A stretch of 64,000 nt of DNA, from NCBI RefSeq assembly GCF_902506325.1, contig NZ_LR732328.1, forward strand, positions 747,882 through 811,881, given 5' to 3'. The notes under the pieces were generated by a model. It did not search any database. It was not told the origin of the DNA and was given only the letters and a program-made list of their open reading frames with translations. The position numbers and the translations under genes are program-made. This document shows positions 44,829-53,054 of this stretch, piece by piece. Within the stretch, counting starts at the first letter, position 1, and every line of letters begins with the position of its first letter. Origin of the DNA: Limnobacter sp. 130 (GTDB taxonomy: Bacteria > Pseudomonadota > Gammaproteobacteria > Burkholderiales > Burkholderiaceae_B).

Positions 44829-45653
44829 TTGTTGCCCAGTTCTGGCTACGGCCCCCAACGCATTGTTTGCCTCACCGAGGAAACCACCGAATGGCTTTAC
44901 CTGTTGGGTGAAGAACATCGAATTGTTGGTATTTCCGGTTACACGGTGCGCCCGCGTAAGGCACGCCTTGAAAAACCAAAGGTTAGCGCATTCCTTACCG
45001 CCAAAATTGATCAAATTCTGGCCTTGAAACCCGATTGTGTATTCGGCTTTTCTGATCTTCAGGCCGACATTGCCAGCGCCTTGATTCGTCATGGCGTTCA
45101 AGTCACGGTGTTCAATCAACGGTCTGTGCCTGAAATTTTCAGCATGATGTATCAGGTCGCAGCCATGGTGGGTGCAGCCGAGAAGGGCTTGCAGTTGATC
45201 GCCGACATTCAGGCGAAAGTAGAGGGCATCCGGGCGGAAACCCGCCAATGGGCAGTTCGCCCCAAGGTTTATTTTGAAGAATGGGATGAGCCGCCCATTA
45301 GTGCGATTCGATGGGTCAGCGAGTTGGTTGGAATTGCCGGGGGTGATGATTGTTTTCCCGAACTGGCCACGCAAAGTTTGGGTAAAAACCGAATTATTGC
45401 CGACAGCGCAGAAATTGTTCGCCGGAATCCCGACATCATCATTGGTTCATGGTGTGGAAAGAAGTTTCGCCCGGAAACCGTGGCTGCGCGGGCAGGGTGG
45501 GGCGATGTGAATGCCGTGAAAAACAGGCAGATTGTCGAGGTGAAATCGCCTTTGATTTTGCAGCCCGGGCCTGCAGCACTTACAGACGGCTTGGCCGCCC
45601 TGCATGAAATCATCAAACAATGGCATTTCCTTGAGCAAAGGAATGCCTTGTAA
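44829..45653 (+). CDS. BtuF-like periplasmic-binding-fold protein without signal peptide
   Basis: A 274-residue class III binding protein of the vitamin-B12/ferric-hydroxamate type (PF01497): RIVCLTEETTEWLYLLGEE, KPDCVFGFSDLQADIASAL, IADIQAKVEGIR and NPDIIIGSWCGKKF. The start appears to be TTG at 44829 with GGAG upstream. No signal peptide or lipobox is found, and no permease or ATPase is nearby, which is unusual for an ABC binding protein. It may be a cytosolic corrinoid-binding protein or exported by another route. A hairpin terminator overlaps the end. Confidence 0.8.
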   Translation: MLPSSGYGPQRIVCLTEETTEWLYLLGEEHRIVGISGYTVRPRKARLEKPKVSAFLTAKIDQILALKPDCVFGFSDLQADIASALIRHGVQVTVFNQRSVPEIFSMMYQVAAMVGAAEKGLQLIADIQAKVEGIRAETRQWAVRPKVYFEEWDEPPISAIRWVSELVGIAGGDDCFPELATQSLGKNRIIADSAEIVRRNPDIIIGSWCGKKFRPETVAARAGWGDVNAVKNRQIVEVKSPLILQPGPAALTDGLAALHEIIKQWHFLEQRNAL

Positions 45654-45659
45654 TTTTTT
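45622..45659 (+). terminator. Terminator overlapping the end of the BtuF-like gene
   Basis: GGCATTtCCTT and AAGGAATGCC form a 10-bp stem with one bulge, within the last codons, followed by TTGTAATTTTTT. Likely a rho-independent terminator. Confidence 0.6.
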
Positions 45660-45703
45660 ACAGAAGTTGTAATGTTAAATGCCAAGGTGCGGAGGATTGC
45701 AGC

Positions 45704-45961
45704 ATGAACGGACTCAACCCGACAAGGCCACGGCGTTCAACACGGATACTGGCGGTGATTTTCACCATGGTCGCTGTATTGGTGATTAGCTTTTGCGCGG
45801 CAGTCATGTCGATTATTTACATGCATGCCGATGAAAATGGCATGGTTCCGAAGGCGTTTTCGCTTAGCAACCAGCTCTCGCAACCCGTGATTACTATTAT
45901 TCCGTCACAGCAACCGGGTCCTGACGTGCCCGGGCGTTCGAAGCCCCAGTACCAAATTTAG
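45704..45961 (+). CDS. Small single-pass membrane protein, unknown
   Basis: An 85-residue protein: a basic N-terminus (TRPRRSTR), one transmembrane helix (ILAVIFTMVAVLVISFCAAVM) and a short Ser/Pro/Gln-rich tail that would be outside the cytoplasm. AGGA lies upstream of the ATG. Its end overlaps the stop of the convergent minus-strand gene. No family is recognised. Confidence 0.5.
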   Translation: MNGLNPTRPRRSTRILAVIFTMVAVLVISFCAAVMSIIYMHADENGMVPKAFSLSNQLSQPVITIIPSQQPGPDVPGRSKPQYQI

Positions 45962-46572
45962 AGGATGATTTTGTCCGGGTGCGGGCCGATTTCATGCCGA
46001 TTGGGTTGAGCGTCCAGAATCGTGATCCGTTCAGGATCAAAGCTGGCGATAAAGTGGTGCTTGCCTTCCGGCGTGGTCGTAAAGGCAACCGGGTGCACCA
46101 GTACCGAGCACTGAAGCAAGTCGAATACAACTGGCAAATGTTCGGGACATTCCGGCATGAAGCGAAAGGGTTTGCGCCAGTCCACTTCGTCATCGGGCAG
46201 GTTTTTAAAAGCGCTGCACGTTCTGTAAATGTCGGCAACCTCAGACACCACCTCTTTGGACACACGCGACAAATTGACAAACTGGGCGCCGGTGTCCTCT
46301 CCAATGTCTTCAAGATGAACCACGCCAGGTTTGCGAGGCGTTTCTATGCCCACGGTGATGGTGGCTGTTGAAAAATAATGTCCCGATTTTTGAGCCTGTG
46401 CCAATAGCTCGCCCAAGGCCATGTAGGCATTGCGGTTGCCATACAGCGCATTGAAGTAATTCTTCGGCATGCGGCCTGCAACCGGCAACTTGTAATCAGA
46501 AAGTTTCAACTGGCTGGGTGGGGCTTTGGGGCCGCTCCACACTGCAATCAGTTTGACCTCGGTGTATTCCAT
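45958..46572 (-). CDS. Hypothetical protein downstream of the pilus locus
   Basis: A 204-residue soluble protein with no signal peptide or membrane helix. Segments such as VKLIAVWSGPKAPPSQLKL and HHFIASFDPERITILDAQ are alternating beta/alpha, without a known catalytic motif. It lies 7 bp after the HTH-like gene at 46580 and on the same strand as the type IV pilus genes, so the pair may be regulators or accessories of that locus. Function unknown. Confidence 0.5.
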   Translation of the reverse strand: MEYTEVKLIAVWSGPKAPPSQLKLSDYKLPVAGRMPKNYFNALYGNRNAYMALGELLAQAQKSGHYFSTATITVGIETPRKPGVVHLEDIGEDTGAQFVNLSRVSKEVVSEVADIYRTCSAFKNLPDDEVDWRKPFRFMPECPEHLPVVFDLLQCSVLVHPVAFTTTPEGKHHFIASFDPERITILDAQPNRHEIGPHPDKIIL

Positions 46573-46579
46573 GTTGTGT

Positions 46580-47161
46580 TCATGACGCCATGTGTTTGTA
46601 TTTGAGTGGATACTTCTGAATCAATAACTTCACTGCGTCTGTATCACTAAGCGGTGGCACCTGATTGCGTGCTCTGTACTCTTGATGAACAATATCCAGC
46701 CACAAGTAACACACCTCGGGTTCTTCCATTCCGCTGGACAGCATGTGATGCAGCCTTTCCAGCACAATGCCCACTTGCGGTGTGGCATTTCCAGACCCGT
46801 TTAGCCACCTATAACCTGAACCCGCGCTACGACCCAATAATTGACCAAATGTACTTTCAGTCACTTTGGTTTTTCCGAACACCCTTTGAAACATTTTGTA
46901 GGTGTCTTCCAGGCTGAGTTCATTGTTCAAAGGCACCAGAGACTCGTGGGTTTCGTACAGCCGTAAAATTAATGCAACGGTTGGATCTAGCAATTCATCG
47001 CTTGAGCTTCCCACCGCAGGGCGAACAATCGAATTGAATTTCGCCTGAGTACTAATGCCGAACAAGGCACACATTTTGGACACGGTTAAACCGTATTTCT
47101 GTTTGAACAGGTTGAGATAGGCACCTGTACGTGGTTTGTTTTTATTGTTAATTTGAGGCAT
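46580..47161 (-). CDS. Helix-turn-helix-like protein, unknown
   Basis: A 193-residue protein with two helix-turn-helix-like segments: LFKQKYGLTVSKMCALFGIS near the N-terminus and TFGQLLGRSAGSGYRWLNG in the middle, the second resembling Xre/Cro-type recognition (serving as one or two DNA-binding units). The remainder is helical. The gene starts 153 bp after the M15 peptidase gene of the pilus locus and is followed by 45958. It is a candidate regulator of the pilus operon, but nothing proves it. Confidence 0.5.
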   Translation of the reverse strand: MPQINNKNKPRTGAYLNLFKQKYGLTVSKMCALFGISTQAKFNSIVRPAVGSSSDELLDPTVALILRLYETHESLVPLNNELSLEDTYKMFQRVFGKTKVTESTFGQLLGRSAGSGYRWLNGSGNATPQVGIVLERLHHMLSSGMEEPEVCYLWLDIVHQEYRARNQVPPLSDTDAVKLLIQKYPLKYKHMAS

Positions 47162-47314
47162 GACGCGTGATAAAGCAATCTCGTTGGTTAGTAATGATAC
47201 GGAATTCAGGCACTGAAATTGTAATTTGAGTTAAAAAAGAATATTTAACACAAATAGACAACGCATCATGTCGCTTCGTGGTTGACTAAAAATCGTTCAA
47301 GTGAATGAAATAAA

Positions 47315-47845
47315 TCACTTTTTTGAGTTCCAGTGCACCACTTTTTCTCGAATGTCAAAATGTACATGGCTGCGATAAATCCCAACCCCCCCGAATGCGG
47401 GGTACTGTAGGATTTTAGCCAATTGATCAATATTCACACCAATTGGTTTAATGTCCATGGCGAAAAACTGCCCACCGGCGTCGGGCAGATGTCGGGAGTT
47501 TCTGGCGGCGCCTTCCACCACGGAATTGGTCTGTTGGGTTCGCAAACCCGAGGTAACTTCGAACACGGTGTAGGCATGGTGTTCAGCCAAAACCACCTGG
47601 GCCCATGCCGCCAGTTGCAACATTTCAATGTTGGGTATTCCAACACGATTTGCTCGAATGTCCCTTAACAACCAGGCCGCGGTGCGAAAACCTTCTTGCG
47701 TGCTGAAATCGATTTGAAAGCGGTCAGAACCACGCTGAACATCCAGCAGCGTGTAGCTTGGGGATTGTGTGGCCCAAGCCAGTTTGTCCAGGTGAACTGC
47801 CAGCGAAACCGAACTTGCTGCAGCAAGAAACTGTCGCCTGTTCAT
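47315..47845 (-). CDS. M15-type peptidoglycan peptidase-like protein (YcbK/DUF882 group), Tat-like signal
   Basis: A 176-residue exported protein. The N-terminus MNRRQFLAAASSVSLAV is a twin-arginine-type signal. The mature part has the M15 zinc layout: SRHLPDAGGQFFAMDI (His and Asp ligands) and later SHVHFD (second His), as in DUF882/YcbK-like murein endopeptidases. It follows the minor pilin gene by 2 bp in the pilus operon, where R64-type loci instead carry a lytic transglycosylase (PilT). It may therefore open peptidoglycan for pilus assembly. That functional swap is inference. Confidence 0.7.
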   Translation of the reverse strand: MNRRQFLAAASSVSLAVHLDKLAWATQSPSYTLLDVQRGSDRFQIDFSTQEGFRTAAWLLRDIRANRVGIPNIEMLQLAAWAQVVLAEHHAYTVFEVTSGLRTQQTNSVVEGAARNSRHLPDAGGQFFAMDIKPIGVNIDQLAKILQYPAFGGVGIYRSHVHFDIREKVVHWNSKK

Positions 47846-47847
47846 GA

Positions 47848-48852
47848 TTAAGGCACTGCGGGTGGTGTGCAGGCCTGGTTACCGTTCTGACAGCAACTGC
47901 TAAGAATGGACAATTGCGCTGGCGGATTGGCATTGGGGTTGTACACACAGCGAATAAAGGCGCTGCCGCCAGCGCCTGCGCCACCGCCCGTGTCGGCGTC
48001 CACTGCTACAAAGCGATAGCCAACAGGCGTGTCATTGAAAATGATTGTTGTGCACGCAACTCCGCTTTGTACCCAGTTCAAAGTGCGGTTGCCCCGGCAA
48101 AAGTCAACATCGGCAATGGGATTACGTACATCGTACCGAGAGGCCAGTGCGCCCACTCGAACTCCGGGCAAACCTGCCGGTGTTGTTGAGTCGGTTACTC
48201 GGTCACCATCAATGTCCAGTGCCACTGTGAAGTTGCCGCCAGCACTCACTGCAGGAGTATCAGCTTGCAATGTGACAAAACCATTGCCGCCCATGAAGCT
48301 CAGCATGTCACCCGCAATGTCGTTGTCGAATTCACCCGCAGTAGGATCTTGCGCGCCAATGGTGACTGCCTGGCTCAGCGTAATGTAGCCCTCAATGCGG
48401 CAGTTGTCTGCTGCGACCGAACAGTTGGCCGGAAGCACAGACAGACGGGTAATAAATTGACCATTCGATGCAGCAGGGCGGTTCACAAAACTTGCAGGCA
48501 GCAGACCTACATCAATCAGGTTTTGCATTGTGGGAGTCAATTTGCTGCCCTCGTTACCACTGACCGGGTTCTCGGGAATGGTCACGTCGGTAATGCCGTC
48601 GTTGTTCAGGTCGACTCGCAAATCGCCTGGGGCGGACAGGCCACGCCGGTAAAGATCAGTGTAAGAATTCAGTGCGTTGCCAACCTGGTTAAGCTGGTCG
48701 GCTTGTATTTTTGCGACAGAAGATTTTGCAGAACGTGCTTGTTGCTGAACCACTGCGAAAGCAATGATTGCACTGATGATCAGCACCAGTGCCAACTCAA
48801 TGCTGAGAAAGCCGGTGTGGTTTTTGTTGCTCCGTTTCAGTGAGTCAAGCAT
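47848..48852 (-). CDS. pilV: Type IVb prepilin (PilV-like minor pilin / adhesin)
   Basis: A 334-residue prepilin. The type IV leader is short: MLDSLKRSNKNHTG then FLSIELALVLIISAII, giving prepilin-peptidase cleavage at Gly14 and Glu at +5. The large C-terminal region (about 290 residues) is beta-rich, with several Cys near the end (CVYNPNANPP, SCCQNGNQACTPP). Length and position fit PilV, the tip adhesin of R64-like thin pili. I see no shufflon or recombinase. The start at 48852 was chosen because it gives the leader peptide with AAGG upstream. Confidence 0.82.
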   Translation of the reverse strand: MLDSLKRSNKNHTGFLSIELALVLIISAIIAFAVVQQQARSAKSSVAKIQADQLNQVGNALNSYTDLYRRGLSAPGDLRVDLNNDGITDVTIPENPVSGNEGSKLTPTMQNLIDVGLLPASFVNRPAASNGQFITRLSVLPANCSVAADNCRIEGYITLSQAVTIGAQDPTAGEFDNDIAGDMLSFMGGNGFVTLQADTPAVSAGGNFTVALDIDGDRVTDSTTPAGLPGVRVGALASRYDVRNPIADVDFCRGNRTLNWVQSGVACTTIIFNDTPVGYRFVAVDADTGGGAGAGGSAFIRCVYNPNANPPAQLSILSSCCQNGNQACTPPAVP

Positions 48853-48879
48853 GTGCAAGCCGCCTTGATTCAAATGAAC

Positions 48880-48901
48880 AAGGGGGCAATGCTGCCCCCT
48901 T
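48880..48901 (-). promoter_or_regulatory. Perfect stem-loop between pilS and pilV
   Basis: AAGGGGGCA and TGCCCCCTT form a 9-bp perfect GC-rich stem with loop ATGC, in the short gap between pilS and pilV. No T-run follows on the minus strand. It may protect the pilS mRNA or partly stop transcription, lowering pilV expression. Confidence 0.7.
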
Positions 48902-48921
48902 GAGTATTTCAATTGATGTGA

Positions 48922-49476
48922 TTAACGACGACCGAAGGTCATTGCGATATTGACTGGTTCATCGCCGCTTCCACAGATAGTAGTAGTAGCGTCAGTAAGC
49001 GTAATTTGACCGTTAACCACCGGCACAGCAGTGCCTGCGGTTCCACCAATAGTTCCCTGAATTGATGTAACGCCGTTGGATACTGCCAGCACGATGTCTG
49101 CACATTGATCACCCTCTACAGCTTCCCAAGTCAGAACCGCTTCATTGGGATCAGTGCTTGCAATAGTCACATCACCGTTATAGCTGTTGGGTAGTACGGC
49201 TCCAGTGCTATCAACTTTCAAGATCGCTAATTGGGCAGCAACATCTTGGTCAAAGCCGGTGTAGCCAGAAGTGGAACCCACTTTTTGTTTAGACTCACTG
49301 ATCACTTCTGTAATCTGCTTAATGTTGTCCTGCACTTCAGTACGGCGCGCATTGTTCTGGAATGCGATAAAGGCTGCAGCAGCAACAATCGCTGCAATGA
49401 TCAGGCCGATTGAAACTTCAATCAGGGTAATACCGCTTTGTTTGCGGCGGGCATTCAGTGTGTGTGATGTCATCAT
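48922..49476 (-). CDS. pilS: Type IVb major prepilin (PilS-like)
   Basis: A 184-residue prepilin. The leader MMTSHTLNARRKQSG is cleaved before ITLIEVSIGLIIAAIVAAAAFI, with Glu at +5 and the usual hydrophobic N-terminal helix. The C-terminal half has two Cys (GDQCADIV and TTICGSG) that can form the pilin disulphide loop. Size and place after PilR match PilS of the R64 thin pilus. GAGAGGA stands before the ATG. A strong promoter-like sequence lies about 80 bp upstream and a stem-loop follows the gene, fitting high expression as a structural subunit. Confidence 0.9.
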   Translation of the reverse strand: MMTSHTLNARRKQSGITLIEVSIGLIIAAIVAAAAFIAFQNNARRTEVQDNIKQITEVISESKQKVGSTSGYTGFDQDVAAQLAILKVDSTGAVLPNSYNGDVTIASTDPNEAVLTWEAVEGDQCADIVLAVSNGVTSIQGTIGGTAGTAVPVVNGQITLTDATTTICGSGDEPVNIAMTFGRR

Positions 49477-49554
49477 TTTTGATTCCTCTCCGAAGGGAAA
49501 TTGTGTAGTACGTGTTGGCCCAAGCATTCCGTATATATACCAACAGACGAATTA

Positions 49555-49582
49555 ATTGTAGATTAAATGCGTGCAGTGTCAA
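49555..49582 (-). promoter_or_regulatory. Sigma70-like promoter upstream of pilS
   Basis: On the minus strand: TTGACA (49582-49577), 16-bp spacer, TACAAT (49560-49555). Near-consensus -35 and -10 boxes in the 115-bp gap between pilR and pilS, about 75 bp before the pilS start codon. Confidence 0.7.
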
Positions 49583-49591
49583 GCACTTATT

Positions 49592-50743
49592 TCAACGCAT
49601 GCGTTGCATTCTTTTCACAGGGTCCAGTTCTTCGGTCATGCTTTGGCTGATCGACAGTTGCCCCACGTACAAAAACACCACTACAGCCGCTGCAACGCTC
49701 AGTAAAACAGCATTCAAACCCTTGGCGGTGTTGCCAATTTCATTGCGAATGTCTTCACCGCCCTCAGTGCCAAGCTGAATCAGAATTTTGTCGAATTGCG
49801 GGTTGTTGCGTATGGTGGTGGCCAGGCGAGCCAGCAGTTTCGGGCTCATCAATCCCTTGCTAAACGCAGGAATGTAATCGGTGGGGGCCACGTTCAAGTG
49901 GTTCATGATCTTTTTCAAATGCCAGCGCATCCACGGGTCGGCGTTGCGTTTCAGTGTGTCAAGCGCGGAGGAAAGTGTTGCACCACTTTTCAGCAACACC
50001 GCCAGTGAAGTGACCAACAAGCTGACCTGAAAGTCGCGGTAAATCGACAGTGGCAACAAAAACGGCGCAACCGGAAACAGCAAGAAGCCCCAGCCCTGTG
50101 GCACTTGCTCCAATTGGCTTCTCAAATTGCCTTTCCAGCGGGGCAGCGCGTAAGTAAATGCTGCGATAGTGCCAATGATACACAGCACAATCAAACCGCC
50201 ATGAGAGGCAACAATTTCCGACACGATTCGGACTGACATGTTGAACGGTGTCCACACCTCGGGCGGTGCCACTTTCACAATAATCGGAATGGATTGCGTG
50301 GCAAGTACATAGCTAAAGCCCGCTACGCCCGGTATCAGTACCATGGGGGGAAATATCGCTTTCCAGATCACGCTTTTTGCATCTTTTTGCGATTTAATTG
50401 CAGCGGCCAAGGCACGCAGCGTGCCTGGTTTGTCTTTGGCTTCATCCACTGCGGCAAGCATCATGCGGTCGTTCTGGGGCATAACCGCGCCCAGAATTTG
50501 ACTGATCAAAAAATCATCGCCCAGGCTGAGTTTGCGAACCATCAGCTTCAACGCCGCTTCCCGACTGCTGTTGCGTGTTCGCTTGTGGCGCGCAATTTTC
50601 AGTTCTTCTTCAAGGAAGGTTTTGAACTGTTCTTTGTTCTCAATCGACTTGGCGAGTTGCTCATAGAACGCCTCACGCTTGCCGCGAAAATCCATCAAGT
50701 TGATGGCATTGAACAGGTTGGTCAGTTTCTTTTTGAATGTCAT
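49592..50743 (-). CDS. pilR: Type IVb pilus inner-membrane platform protein (PilR)
   Basis: A 383-residue GspF/PilC-superfamily protein. Two cytosolic GspF-like regions (about 30-130 and 220-345) are joined by transmembrane helices, for example FPPMVLIPGVAGFSYVLA, GGLIVLCIIGTIAAFTYAL and the C-terminal LNAVLLSVAAAVVVFLYVG. It anchors the assembly ATPase at the inner membrane. It lies 2 bp downstream of pilQ in the order pilL-N-O-P-Q-R-S, as in R64. Confidence 0.87.
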   Translation of the reverse strand: MTFKKKLTNLFNAINLMDFRGKREAFYEQLAKSIENKEQFKTFLEEELKIARHKRTRNSSREAALKLMVRKLSLGDDFLISQILGAVMPQNDRMMLAAVDEAKDKPGTLRALAAAIKSQKDAKSVIWKAIFPPMVLIPGVAGFSYVLATQSIPIIVKVAPPEVWTPFNMSVRIVSEIVASHGGLIVLCIIGTIAAFTYALPRWKGNLRSQLEQVPQGWGFLLFPVAPFLLPLSIYRDFQVSLLVTSLAVLLKSGATLSSALDTLKRNADPWMRWHLKKIMNHLNVAPTDYIPAFSKGLMSPKLLARLATTIRNNPQFDKILIQLGTEGGEDIRNEIGNTAKGLNAVLLSVAAAVVVFLYVGQLSISQSMTEELDPVKRMQRMR

Positions 50744-50745
50744 GT

Positions 50746-52476
50746 TCAGGTGTAGCAGGCGGTTTCGGCGCGGTCAGCGTCGTTCATGATTTCGAATCGA
50801 TCAAAGCTGTCAAAACGTTCACAATGACGTGGATCCACTTCGCCCAGTAGTGCTTTGTACAGGGTGTGTTCAAACACGGTTTTGCCATCCATGTTTTCCG
50901 ATCGGAAATTGCCGTCCGATTTGGAACGGTAATACATCATGGCCTCGTAGTCCTTGCCTTGGCGTATCAGGTTCAGCCACTTTCGGTCGGGCGTTAAGAT
51001 TTCAGCCACCACGCTTAGGCCCGCAGTTCCCCGGTGTTTGCAATGTGGGCAGCCACCCTGTTTCTTGAAGTAAAACAGATCGCGTTCCAGTTGAAACCGG
51101 TTTTCCAGCGTGTCGAGCAGTTCAAACACATGCTCGGCGTCGGACATGCCTTGTTGATAAAGTCGACCACCTATTTTGCAGTGGGGGCACAGTTTGGGCA
51201 CCAAGGCCTGGTAAACCAGCAAGGTCAAAATATTCGGGTTGGTCAGCACATCGCGACTCATCCCGATTTCCTCATTGGTCAGGCGGGGCACAATGCCCGA
51301 GATCAAATGCGCATGCACTGTACCGCAGGCCATGTGGCCTGTTTCAACAATTTGCTGGGCTGATATCGCAGTGGCCGGGTCACGAATTTCACCCATCAAC
51401 ACACAGCCAGGGTCGGCACGCATCAGGCCGGCAACCACCTCCGCATATTTCGCGGCTGAACCTTTGCGGTCCAGCAAATCGCGCTGAATCGGAATTTGGT
51501 GTACGCCCCGAAGCGGATATTCCACGGGGTCTTCAATGGAATAAAAAGCATCGGTGCCATTGCCCGGATGGGTTTCAATAAAAGTTTTTAGCGTGGTGGT
51601 TTTGCCGGAGCCCGTAACCCCCGCAAAAATGATCGTGCCCGAAGGGGTGTTGGATGCGCTCTTTAACTGCTTCATGTGCGAGAGCGCATAGCCCAACTGT
51701 TCATAGCTAAGGGTTGGCGCATCGATGTCCACGTACAGCAAACGGCACACCACCTTGATGCCCGCCCAGCCGCGAATGGATTGATAACGCATGGCCACGC
51801 GTTTGCCACCCACTTCCCGTGCGGCGATCATGCAGTACAGGTTTTCGCCGACAGAAAACTGGCTGTTGCTGTTGGAGCCCTTGCCCGATGCGTTGTTGTA
51901 GGCCCAGGCCACGGCACGCTCAGCTTGAAGGGGGGTGTACACGCCGCCTTGCTGGTCGCGCAGAAATTCCAGTTCGCCGTCTACACGAAGTTTGACTTCA
52001 GCAATATTATTGACCACCTGCACGTGAATGTCGGTGGCTCTTTCCTGCACGGCCAATGCCACCCAGGATTCAAAAATTTCCTTGGCTTTGGACTGTGCCA
52101 AGGCGGGGTCTTCTTCCCCGTCGGTGTTGTCTGTTTTGGTTCTTGAGTTTTCGATCAGGTGTTCAATAACACCGCCGCCGCAGCCAATTTCCGGCCGTTC
52201 GAACGTAAATTTTTCAGCGATCAGTTTGCCGCGCAGGTGGGATATGAAAGGGCGGACCAGCGCAACTTTTTCGGCGTCGTACAAAATGATTGCGCGTTTT
52301 ACGCCGGTTTCAATGGCGCACACATGTTTTTCTACCGCCGCTGGCAGCTTCAACAAAGCCCCCGCACTGCCGTCCGTCAGTACGCGTGAAAACGCGGGCA
52401 ACTCGCTGAGTTTTTCAACTTTCAGTGATTTGTCCGCCTGCGTGGCCAACACATTCAGTGCAGGATCTCTGTTCAT
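50746..52476 (-). CDS. pilQ: Type IVb pilus assembly ATPase (PilQ)
   Basis: A 576-residue secretion ATPase of the GspE/PilB family. The Walker A motif is IFAGVTGSGKTTT (about 283-293), followed by the Asp box, Walker B PGCVLMGEIRDPATA and His box VETGHMACGTVHAH. Two CxxC pairs (LCPHC and GCPHC) near residues 430-480 form a zinc-binding module as in assembly ATPases. It powers pilus extension from the cytoplasm. ATG at 52476 is preferred over TTG at 52482, since the preceding gene ends in between and GAGG is well spaced. Confidence 0.92.
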   Translation of the reverse strand: MNRDPALNVLATQADKSLKVEKLSELPAFSRVLTDGSAGALLKLPAAVEKHVCAIETGVKRAIILYDAEKVALVRPFISHLRGKLIAEKFTFERPEIGCGGGVIEHLIENSRTKTDNTDGEEDPALAQSKAKEIFESWVALAVQERATDIHVQVVNNIAEVKLRVDGELEFLRDQQGGVYTPLQAERAVAWAYNNASGKGSNSNSQFSVGENLYCMIAAREVGGKRVAMRYQSIRGWAGIKVVCRLLYVDIDAPTLSYEQLGYALSHMKQLKSASNTPSGTIIFAGVTGSGKTTTLKTFIETHPGNGTDAFYSIEDPVEYPLRGVHQIPIQRDLLDRKGSAAKYAEVVAGLMRADPGCVLMGEIRDPATAISAQQIVETGHMACGTVHAHLISGIVPRLTNEEIGMSRDVLTNPNILTLLVYQALVPKLCPHCKIGGRLYQQGMSDAEHVFELLDTLENRFQLERDLFYFKKQGGCPHCKHRGTAGLSVVAEILTPDRKWLNLIRQGKDYEAMMYYRSKSDGNFRSENMDGKTVFEHTLYKALLGEVDPRHCERFDSFDRFEIMNDADRAETACYT

Positions 52477-52478
52477 GA

Positions 52479-53054
52479 TCAAAACCTCACTTGCGCACCC
52501 ACGGAGACATGCTGCGTGTTGCCGTTGCTTGCGATCAGTTCAAGTCCATTTTGAGTAATTCGTTTGATATTGAATTTTCCCAGTTGTTCGCCTTCACGAA
52601 GCGTGCGTACACTTCGGCTGGCTGTTTGTACTTCCGCTGTCATCGCGCCTGCTGTGCCGTATACGCCCAATAGCGTATTGGCTGAAAATGTACTCGCCGG
52701 TTTTCTTGCAGTGCGCACGGGTGCAGGCTCTTGCCTGGTCGATGCAGCCGCAACCGGGGCGGGTTGGGGTTTGGTGCTTACACTGGTGCTTACGCTACCG
52801 CCTGCCTTCAACGCGGTTTGAAGCTCTTCACGCAGGGCCTGTTCTTCCTGCAGCCTTTGAATTTCAGCCAGTGTTTTTATATTCAGTGGTACGGAAACTC
52901 CATTGAGTTTGATGTTTTCAACGGGTGTTACCGCAGTTTTGTTTTCAGCTTTGGCTTCTACTTTGACCGGTGTGTTTTCTTGTGCATGTACTCCGCTTAA
53001 AACCAGCAGACCAGCTGTGGCCAGAAGGGCCCGAGTCAAATAATTAGTACGCAT
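52479..53054 (-). CDS. pilP: Type IVb pilus biogenesis protein PilP
   Basis: A 191-residue periplasmic protein with a signal peptide (RALLATAGLLVLSGVHA). A Pro/Ala/Thr-rich middle precedes the conserved PilP C-terminal part: LLGVYGTAGAMTAEV, VRTLREGEQLGKFNIKRI and TQNGLELIAS. R64 PilP is of similar size and links the inner-membrane and secretin parts. The gene overlaps the end of pilO by 11 bp and is followed directly by pilQ. Confidence 0.82.
   Translation of the reverse strand: MRTNYLTRALLATAGLLVLSGVHAQENTPVKVEAKAENKTAVTPVENIKLNGVSVPLNIKTLAEIQRLQEEQALREELQTALKAGGSVSTSVSTKPQPAPVAAASTRQEPAPVRTARKPASTFSANTLLGVYGTAGAMTAEVQTASRSVRTLREGEQLGKFNIKRITQNGLELIASNGNTQHVSVGAQVRF

Noticed and set aside
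47848-49476. Shufflon or Rci-like recombination sites in the pilin region
   Set aside because: No repeated 19-bp-type inverted sites and no recombinase gene were seen; the minor pilin has one continuous frame.
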